Shown here in pieces: positions 1 to 9,100 of a stretch of 20,987 nucleotides of DNA (positions are counted from its first letter, which is position 1; each line of letters opens with the position of its first letter). The stretch covers positions 1 through 20,987 of the forward strand of contig VHZZ01009453.1 in assembly GCA_009801015.1 (NCBI GenBank), in the 5' to 3' direction. This DNA is from Silene noctiflora (lineage: Eukaryota > Streptophyta > Magnoliopsida > Caryophyllales > Caryophyllaceae). Under the pieces are notes generated by a model, which did not search any database, was not told the origin of the DNA, and worked only from the letters and a program-made list of their open reading frames with translations. The position numbers were made by a program, and so were the translations under genes.

Positions 1-871
1 AGCCTTCTATTTCACTCCCTATTTGATCGACTAAAATATCGATTCAATTGAACTAAACATACATCCCCCGCCATCCTTGTGGTTCGACCTCCTTAACCTA
101 CTACATTCATTAGTTTGGTATTGAGTTTTATAAATTCTTTTTGATGCGGGGTAGGCGACAATTCCGCTCATCAGACATACGTTCTCAATATACAAAATAC
201 AATTCATTACAACAATTCTCTCTCGATCAATTACTTCTCTCAATTAATCTCTCTAATTCATTCATCATAATATTCATCTTCTTATTCATTAACAACATAT
301 CCCGCACAAAGCATGCGTATAGTGTTATTTTTATTTTGTTAAGTGTGTTATACTTAGAGATTTTTAAATGACATCTAATTAATTATTCATATTCATCTCA
401 TTATAAATAAATAAATAAATAATTGGACACATAGCAGATAGTGGTTGATTAATGAGAATTAGGGGTAATGTTTGATTTCCTCTAAAATTAAGGGAAATAA
501 TCGGCTTCTTCTTGCTAAGAGGACATGCAACAACATGTAATATGCGTGCATGAACACGAGTCATGATTTTATCAATATTTCTGACTGATTTTTATTGTGA
601 ATTAAGTCTTTTAAAAGACTGCCTCACATAGGTATAAGTATTATAAGAGTAACAGATACAAAGTACTAATACTTCGAAAATAAAAACCAATAAAAGAAAA
701 AAAAAAGTGGAAATAGAAAATTAACTATGTCTCGTGTGAAAGATTTTGTATTTGTATAAAATCATTTTGTTTGAGACTAACTATTTATAAATATTGGTTT
801 ACGTTATCATTTTCTCCACTTACTCCACTTACCACGAGATTCGTTTTAGAGATATTTTCAAATGTTATAAT
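1..871. other. AT-rich intergenic DNA, no gene seen
   Basis: No frame on either strand shows a recognisable domain or a plausible exon with splice sites. The open frames here (up to about 87 codons) are short, low in complexity and typical of chance. The only ordered sequence is a short AAAT/TAAA microsatellite at about 404-422. Confidence 0.6.
404..422. repeat. (TAAA)n microsatellite
   Basis: Roughly five consecutive TAAA units followed by TAATT. It is a simple-sequence tract of the kind common in plant intergenic DNA. Confidence 0.8.
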
Positions 872-1684
872 TAGAGCTGGCAGTCTGACGTCTGACGTTA
901 CCTGAACATGAGCAAACCCGTCCCGACAGAATCTGAAAACGTTGCAACCCAAATCGGTCCGATCCGACTCGATGACGACCCGTAACTCGACACGAATCGA
1001 TGATCGGTGAACCGAACCCGAACTAGACCCGACAAATATTAAGCTCAATATTGATTAAAGTTAAAGCGATTTTGTATTTAAATTGAGATGTTTGACTTGA
1101 TAATGAAATAATTAAACCAAATTAATACTATATATCTAATTCGGAAACCATGAAACTTCAATGTAATTAAATAAATCTACACAAATTAATTATACTATAT
1201 AATTTTTAAACGACATCGCTGTGTGATAGACCTGATCGACAAGGAACTTCAATGTAAATATTATATAATTTTGGTCGAAGTATAAATTTAGAGAACATCA
1301 AAATATTTCCTTAAAATAAACATGTCACACTTATGATATTAATTAGTATAAAGATGTTATAAGTATGTTATATTTTGAAAACTATTAAAAGGTAAATAAA
1401 TCAAGCCAGATTTCCAAAAAATATAATATTCTGTAGTTATTTAGATTTGATTTAATGCATATACGTAATATATTTATATAAATACATAAACCTCTTAAAA
1501 TTGCATGCCTAGATAGTAAAAGTAATTATGTTAGTGGTGAAAAGAATTGTAATAATATTGAATATAGTAATATGATAGTAATCACTGATTTGAATAGTCA
1601 AAGTAACAATAGTGACAACGAGCGGGGTAGTGAAAGTAATTGAAGTAACAACGAGAGTAGCGAAATTATCAATATTAATGTGAC

Positions 1685-1795
1685 AGTAGTGAAAGTAAAA
1701 ATAATTACATAACAATAATTACGGCGGTAGTAGTGAAAGTAAAAATAATTACGTAACAATAATTACGGCTGTAGTAGTGAAAGTAACAATAATAG
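1685..1795. repeat. 44-bp tandem repeat, about 2.5 copies
   Basis: Two full 44-bp units at 1685-1728 and 1729-1772 differ at only two positions. A third partial unit starts at 1773 and decays after about 15 bases. Each unit starts AGTAGTGAAAGTAA and contains two ATAATTAC blocks. Looser AGTGAAAGTAA-like echoes extend back to about 1530 and on to 1820, so this is the best-preserved core of an older minisatellite. Confidence 0.8.
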
Positions 1796-2114
1796 TAATG
1801 AATGTAATAAAAGTGATAATACCAACAACAAAAATTATGTGTGAACAACTAGCTAGCTACCAATTGATTTAAGTAAAATATTAATAACAAGAGTAGTCAA
1901 TTTGTTTCATAATTTATTTCATCGTAATTTTAAGATATGTAATATAAAAATATATTAGTGATATGAATTATGCAATTTTAAAATAGTTTTATTTAATTGA
2001 AAATAAATTTGAATGCTAAATAGAGGTAGTCCGAGCGGAGCCGGACACCAATACTAATAACGGTTAAAAGCTAAATTCAATGGTAAAAAATTGAAGTAAT
2101 GCGATAATTTAATC

Positions 2115-2216
2115 GGACCCAATAATGACCCGACCCGATACTTTATTCGACTCGAAAATGACCCGACTCGATAATGACCCAAACCCAACCTCAACCCGAC
2201 CCGACCCAGTCCCGAT
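2115..2216. repeat. Degenerate GACCCGA array
   Basis: AATGACCCGACTCGATAATG-like units recur about six times with interruptions, ending in CCCGACCCGACCCAG. It lies at the right end of the putative element starting at 872. A similar but weaker CCCGAC cluster lies at its left end. Confidence 0.6.
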
Positions 2217-2227
2217 TGGCACCTCTA

Positions 2228-2723
2228 AATTTATAACTATAATTTTCTCAAGTACTCCATACATAACCGTATAACTTTAAAATCGTTAAAACAAATACTA
2301 TACACTATTTACTGGTCCTATACCAATCTCATTTAAAACACCATAATCCGTCTTAACTGTTAAGACTACAAGTCTTACCACGGATCAAGTATCATACCAT
2401 TTGTATAATTTGCGATATTAAAGAAATAAATCATTTTTTCGTATACATTCTTAAACAAACTAGTAAATACTTATCTCGTCTTTTCTTAAACTTGGTACGA
2501 TAGTGGCGTCGTAAGAGAGGCTTCTAACTATTATAAACGCAATAGCCATTTTGTAGCCAGCGAGCCCCTCCTTGTCCTTGGTCTCATTTTTGCTCGTCGT
2601 AAACATACTAGGAACTAGGAAGCAAATAAGCAACACATGTTGATTGTTAAATTGGGGTGACTCATGAATTAGGGCTTTCACTAAATTCAATCAAATCAAT
2701 TAATCCTCCGCTCCCCTAATCAC
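2228..2723 (+). promoter_or_regulatory. Presumed promoter and 5' UTR of PRP40C
   Basis: This is the AT-rich sequence between the decayed element and the PRP40C start codon. I see no confident TATA box or named cis-element. The last 40 bases are pyrimidine- and CAAT-rich, as in many plant leaders. An in-frame TAA at 2682-2684 lies upstream of the ATG at 2724, so the reading frame does not extend further 5' unless a leader intron is removed. The transcription start cannot be placed from sequence alone. Confidence 0.35.
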
Positions 2724-3168
2724 ATGGCGGCGACCACCGCACCAACATCAACATCCACTCCGTCGGTATCTTCCTCAACCACCGCGCCGCGTCCATTCGC
2801 CACACAACCACCACCACCGCCGCCGTTATCTATGGCGAGACCAATGCTGCTGCATCCACCAAACCAACCGCGTCTCTTATACCCTCCTCCGTACATGCCG
2901 CCTCAGGCTGCCGCCGGTCTCCCTCCTCCACCGCTCTGGTTCCCTCAATCTCAGCCGCAAGCTCCGCCGCAAACGGTGTCTGCAATGCGGCCACCATTTC
3001 TACCGCCTGTTTACGCACATCCTCCTATTTATCCTGCTCCTTTCGGTTTTAACCCGCCGCGGGTTGTTGTACCTCTGCCCGACGCGCAGCCTCCCGGTGT
3101 TACGCCTGTTTCTGCCGCCACTGCTATTCCAATGCAGCAATCGCCGGATGTCCTGCCTCCTGGAACTG
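2724..3168 (+). CDS. PRP40C: PRP40C exon 1: Pro-rich N-terminus
   Basis: Encodes residues 1-148 plus the first base of codon 149. It opens with an MAA Ala/Thr/Ser tract and becomes a low-complexity region with PPPPPP runs and many PP[YL]MPP-like patches, probably disordered. GC content is clearly higher than in the flanking DNA. The ATG is the first after the in-frame stop at 2682. The donor is ACTG|GTTTGT; the open frame runs into the intron for about 17 codons, but the splice to 3723 rebuilds a GAT codon in the WW1 frame. Confidence 0.85.
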
Positions 3169-6100
3169 GTTTGTTTTTCTTTATTATTCTCCGTCCTACT
3201 CATTTGTTTATCTTTGATTAAAATAGGTCTCACAAAATCGGTACTTAGGTAGTATTTGATTGTCCCGACTTGTGGACTTGTGGTAGAACTTGTTCTTCAT
3301 TGATTCGCTGACTTCACTTACTTTGCTTAAGTAGGACGAAGTAGTTATTATTTAGTGGTGGAGCCGGGATTTGAAATTTGGGAATTAAAGCATAATTCGG
3401 AAATTTTGAGGCGAAAATGTCAAATTTCTCATCGCCTAGGGACTGTAAATCCTACTAGACCCTTGCTCCGTCACTGATTATATCATATGAGGATGATACT
3501 AGTGATATTAGTATTACATTTTAGTATTACCACCTATTATACAGTTCTTCATTAATTTTCCAAATTATATGGACTTACTATGTAGAATTTGGTCCCGTTT
3601 GTTATCAGAAGGACAAAACGACGAGGAATATGTCCCTGGGTGTGATATATTGATGCATTTGCCCACTTTTTATGTTATGATGAGGAATTGTGGATTGAGG
3701 AGGATAATTGTTGATTTTGCAGATAGCAGTAAACAGCTTAATGATAATGGCACCAAAACTGATGCTGTTCAGAATAATCAATCGGATGCTTGGAGCGCCC
3801 ATAGAACTGAATCTGGTGCTCTTTATTATTACAACGCTTTAACTGGGGAATCCACTTATGAGAAGCCTTCTGGTTACAGAGGGGAGGTACTTGTACTGAC
3901 CATTGGTTTATTTATGGCTTTGTTTTGTTGAACTTCATCATGCTTTTGAAATGTTGAACATTTTTTGAACTGTTTAGATGCTGAAGGTAGACTCTGTGGT
4001 TAGGTTAGTACTGGATGCATGTGAAATTTATTCTGGAAAATATTTGCATGTTCCGCTCATTCAACCTCTTGGTTAAGTTGGTAACTATTAGGGTTTCTTA
4101 TTATGCTTGGGTTACCTTGAAAGCTCTTATGAGTATTCTGTTTTGTCTCATTCAATGTTGGTGGCTTTCAAGATTGCCTATTTCGAAAGAAAATGGGAGT
4201 TCAATTCATTTGGATAATTTTATGGTCACTAAACAATACTCCAGAATGTAAGAACAATAGGTATGCAATTTGAGGCGAGGTTGAGCAATTCTGTTCGGGG
4301 ATGCAATTTGAGACGAGATTATCATTTGGGTAATTGCACGTGATTATTGGTTTTAAATTACACTAGTTTTTCCTATCTGATGTATTATGGTGTCATTAAT
4401 AGTTTTCTGTGACCGATCACATTGATGATATATCGCACATCATTTGAGCAGTCGTGGGCAACTGGTTATGCCATTATGTCTTCTTTTTGCTCCAGTAATC
4501 TGTTGAACTCTGTGATACGGTGAAAGATTTGAACTTTTTTGATGCACGTTTTTATTGCATTAGCAGTGTATCATTACTCAAATCTCAATGCTTACATATG
4601 ATCTTTCTTTCATTCCCTCTCATCAATTTGTCTGTTTATTACATACAGCCTGGAAATGCAGCAGCACAGCCAACTCCTGTTTCTTGGTGAGTTCCTGCTG
4701 CTATGATTTTTGTCTGCTCTTTTCTACAGGGCTTCTCTTGCTCTCAAGGTGATATGTCAACAGTCCTTCTCAAATTATATTCTCATTGTTGTTTAATTAA
4801 TCATCATATAAATTTGCTTCTGATCTGGCATCTGATAGTCTAATAAGATGCAGCCAATTTTGCTCTCTATGTGGCTACTGATGTCAATCTTCTTGTTTGT
4901 TATTTACCTTCAAGTTCCGTAACGGATGAACACGCTGCCGGTTTTTTAATTCGGCTATTGAAATGGCTGGTGAACTGTGTTATTCCGAATTTGTGACGCT
5001 TCTTATTGCTTCACGGTTCATGTACTCGTGTTCGACACTCGACACTTGCACATGGGTATGACACTTGAAACACCTCATTTTTCATAAAAATAGCCGAGCC
5101 GAAACTTGCCCACGCACCCGTGTCGTAAATGTCTAAACGAGCCTGAGTAACATAGCTAGTGAATAATCTGTCGAATTTGCTTTTGATTAATTAAACTTGC
5201 ATGCTTTCTCAGTTGTGGAAGCCATTTAAGGATTGGATGAGTCCTTATGAACATGTTTCAAAAAGAGTATTCAAAAAGATTCTGCTAGTTTTTTTTTTGC
5301 TTTATTATCCTGCAGCCATCCTTCAGCAGTCATACTTATTTTAAGCTGAATTGCTTCTGTGTAATTTTTAAGGGCCAATGTTGTCTGTTTTGGCCGATTA
5401 AATTGCCTGCTGAATTAGTTGCTTATAATCTTTGTTGCTCTGAAACTTCACTTTGGTCGTGTATAATTTATTTGAAGTGTCCGACACGGTTATTATTCTT
5501 CAATCTTCATGTTAGATGAAAACATTGAAAAATTTGTGTAAATAACCGTATCAGATTTTCCAACACCGTGTACTGGCAGCCGAGTCAGAGTAACATAGCT
5601 TATAATATACACTTGGTGCTGCTTTACCATCTGAACTTCTGTTTGCATCAATTTCCCAATGTAATGATTAGGAGATACCGTGGGTGATTTTACTATTTCT
5701 CAAGCAACTTTGTATCTACTTGTTTCTTCCTGGGTAGTCGTTTCACATTTGTGAAAGCAAATTTGCTTGTTCAAGCTAACAGTTGTCGAAGTATCTGACA
5801 AAGTGTGTCAATGGGCCATCTTTAGTAGCTGTGTAGTTTATGATCATTATTTATTATATACTCTCCAAATTGTCATGAAACTTGTTGCAATAGTAGTACA
5901 AGCTGGGATGCTACTGTCTTACGACCTTTCTTGGATTTGCTTATGGTTTGTTATGTGTGAGATCTATGTGAATTCTGACAGTAAGTAGATTATACATCCG
6001 ATGTACTACCACAAGTTTGATAGTTTCTGAGCATTATAATAAAGTTTTTGAGTTTTGTTTTAAAAATTTTGAGTTTTACCATAAAGTTTCTGAGTTCAGT

Positions 6101-9100
6101 CATTTATACATTAAGCTCGAAAAATTACAATAAAACTCAAAAACATTACATATAAGCTTAGTTAAATTTGAGTTTTGACGGAAAAAAAATTAAAATCTAA
6201 CTTATAAACTTTAATAAGCTCAGAAAAAATATTCATATGCTCAAAAACAATGAAGTTTGTGGTAAAAAGCTCAGAAAAAATACTCATGCTCAAAAACAAA
6301 TAAAGTATGAGGTAGTACATCCGATGTATGTTTTTTTTTCCTCGAATTCTGATTAGGTTATTCATAATTACTGTAATTGCACAAGTGAATAATCTTGTTT
6401 GTTTGTTTGGAAGTTTTTTTTAAAATTTTTCTTGTCTTAATTGCCTTAAAAAAAACTGTGTAGGGAGAAGGTCCCTGACACTGATTGGGCATCGGTGGCC
6501 ACAAATGATGGCAAAAAGTACTACTACAACACAAAAACCCAGGTATTGATGCATTGTACTTTTTTAGTGCTTCTGCAACTTTTATGTTTTAAAGCATTGT
6601 GAAGTTACGGTTGAGGGCGAGGGACCATGACTTACCTTCTCGTTATGGTTAAGTGTGGAAAGCAATTGAGTTTAAGAATTTCTAGTCTCTTGAGATAACT
6701 GGTCATAGTGGTCAAAGATCATACTGCTTTGTACCGGTAATAGACCAGAGATCGAGGAGAATCATTTGGCCTTTCTATGCTAGGTTAAATCTTGGATGCT
6801 ATTCAATATTTTGGATTACTTGAGGCCATTTGGGCTTTAGAAATTTGCACTGAAATTTTGATTTCATTTATCGGTTGGTAGATGATTGTCATGCTAATAA
6901 AATTCTGATTGTATAATATTGTAGTTGTTCATAGGGGTGTTCATTTTCGGTTGAATTCAACGAACCGGAAAAATTGACCGGTTTATCGGTTCGATAAAAA
7001 TTTGAACCATCACTGAATCGGTTCAAATGATTTTTTCCGGTCTGGGTAACCGGAACCACTCTGTTCAAAAATGAAATTTAAAAAAAAAAAGTTAAGAAAA
7101 ATAGTAAATGTTCAATGAGAATGAGCGACTCAAATTTTTCAATGCATGGACTCCCTTCTATTACTACAAATCCAACAAATATATATCTCATTCAAGGATT
7201 GAGACATTAGTTTAGAGCTTTCTTTCTCCCTGATAATCATCCTCAAAAATATCCCATGAATTGGGTTCCATTCATGGAAGATGGTTGGATAGTCGAGTGA
7301 GTTGATGATGCGGGCATCAGATGAGGTTGTTCGACGGTAGGGATGCTTCGACAGGGCTGCTGACTGATGGTGGGTAGGATGATCGGCGACAAAGAGCTAA
7401 CCGGCGGCAGGGAGGGATGGGTAGTTGGTAGGTTTGACAATTAGATGCAGTAAAGTTTATTCTAAAGTAAGATATGGTTGCGGAAATGTGTGTGGATACA
7501 AGTGTTTTAAGTCTATTTGGGCTTTCTTTAGTATAACCTACCAGTGCAACGCGCTTTGAAGTCCAGTTTGCTATTGCCTTACGGTTCGTTTCATTAATTT
7601 TTTATGTGTGAACCGGAATCGAACCAGTATAGTGTTTTCGGTCGGTGAACCGGCCCTAAAATTTATGTGGTTTTGGTTTTTTCGGTTCGGTTAACTATGA
7701 ACACACTTAGTTGTTCATGAAGTGTGGTTGCAGCTTCTTCATGGAACCGCATTGTAACTTACAAGTGCTTTCTGTATTTCCTGTTCTCTATGTCTCAAGC
7801 CCTTCAGCTTATTAGCTTTCTCTTTATTTATCTGTTTATCATCCGTCTTTGGCTATTCTTTGTGTCGTGTACCCTTTAAGACTTTAATTTAAATAGTTGT
7901 TCTTTTGTTCTGGACTTGTATTATTCAATTTGATGCTATTAGATGTAATGTTTTTTTTTTGTTATTAGATTAGCAGCTGGCAAGTACCACCAGAGGTGAC
8001 TGAGCTGAGAAAAAGGCAGGAAGGCGACAATGCAACTGAAAATTCCATGTCAGTGCCGAATTCTCATGCATTAGATGAAAAAGGATCTGGTGCTGCAATT
8101 GTAAGTGCTCCTGCTCTCATTTCAGGAGGTCGAGATGTGATGACTTTTAGAGGCTTAAGTGCTACAGGGCCATCATCTGCTCTTGATTTGGTTAAAAGAA
8201 AGCTGCAAGAATCAGGAGCTCAGGTTACCTCTTTTCCAACTTCTGCTTCGTCAGGATCAGCGACTTTAGAAATCAACGGAACTAAAACAGTTGAGGCTAC
8301 AGTCAAGGGCTTGCAGAGTGATGGTGGCAAGGAAAAGCAAAGAGACTGTGAAGATGGCAATATGTCAGATTTATCATCGGATTCAGAGGATGAAGATAGT
8401 GGTCCTACCAAGGAGGAGTGTGTTAGACAGTTTAAGGTAAATGTCTTGTTTACACTTGCTGCCTGCTCTGCTTATTTATTTGCTTTCTGGTGTTTGGGTG
8501 CATATCATAGCATCATATGATGTTTAACAGTTTGCACGTTTCGTTGAAGAATGATATTGAAGGGGGATTGTAGATAGGATTGTAGTGTGAGGAGGGAATG
8601 GTAACCATGCAACCTGATTGAAATGGCCGACAGTGTAAACATTTTTGTTTTGTATTTAATAAGAATCAGAAAATTTTGTTTCAACTTTCAGTTGAAATTC
8701 GGATTTCTTGAATGGGTACACTTCTAGCAAAATTTCTTAATGCCTTCAACAAGTCACTCTTTTCTTTTGCATTCCAAATATATTTCGTCTGCAATGTCAT
8801 CTATTCAAGTGGCTATCTCAGGATGATCTTGTAGAATATTCCAGGGTTTTACGAACAAAATTTGGTTCATTTTAAGGTTTGATAGATAATTAAACTGGCA
8901 AAATTGGGATATCATTTACAACACCAGCCAGGGTATATTTTCGGCTCCAACACTATATTGACGATTTCATGCTTTTAAGCTCAGTAAACTGTGAATGCTA
9001 CATCCTAGATTCCTTTTTGACCTTCCTTGATTCACCATTATGACCCTTTGTTCTTAATGTGTATTTCTGTCATGTTGTATACTCGTATGTGTCATGATAT

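Larger units (their letters stand above)
872..2227. mobile_element. Putative degenerate TIR element with CCCGAC-rich ends
   Basis: The left edge reads TAGAGCTGGCAGTC and the right edge, on the minus strand, reads TAGAGGTGCCAATCGGG, so an imperfect terminal inverted repeat of about 11 bases bounds 1356 bp. Both ends are rich in CCCGAC/GACCCG motifs (about 925-1035 and 2115-2215). Plant DNA transposons, hAT-like ones in particular, often end in TAGGGGTGGCAA-type sequences followed by GGGTCGGGT-rich subterminal DNA, which is why I suspect one here. I could not find a clean 8-bp target duplication, and the CCCGAC arrays point the same way instead of being inverted. The element may therefore be a composite or two separate decayed insertions. 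No transposase is visible. Confidence 0.35.
4687..6463 (+). other. PRP40C intron 3 with repeat insertions
   Basis: GT-AG intron of 1777 bp, phase 2, with acceptor TGTGTAG. It holds the dispersed-repeat fragments near 5020-5157 and 5470-5600 and the fold-back MITE at 5993-6328. I see no other coding sequence; the 73-codon frame at 5767-5988 has no domain. Confidence 0.75.

Noticed and set aside
2460-2690. 76-codon minus-strand open frame just upstream of PRP40C
   Set aside because: It overlaps the likely promoter and leader, has no domain and no protein-like composition bias; chance frame.
2830-3233. Minus-strand and +1 frames over PRP40C exon 1
   Set aside because: Shadows of the GC-rich, proline-coding exon 1; repetitive CCN codons leave complementary frames open.
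4015-4251. 78-codon plus-strand frame in intron 2
   Set aside because: It lies wholly between a supported donor and acceptor, and the translation has no domain.
7243-7440. Ser/Pro-rich minus-strand frame inside the hAT element
   Set aside because: Non-autonomous element interior; low complexity and no transposase motif.
8220-8411. Minus-strand frame opposite PRP40C exon 5
   Set aside because: Antisense shadow of the acidic, Ser-rich coding exon.
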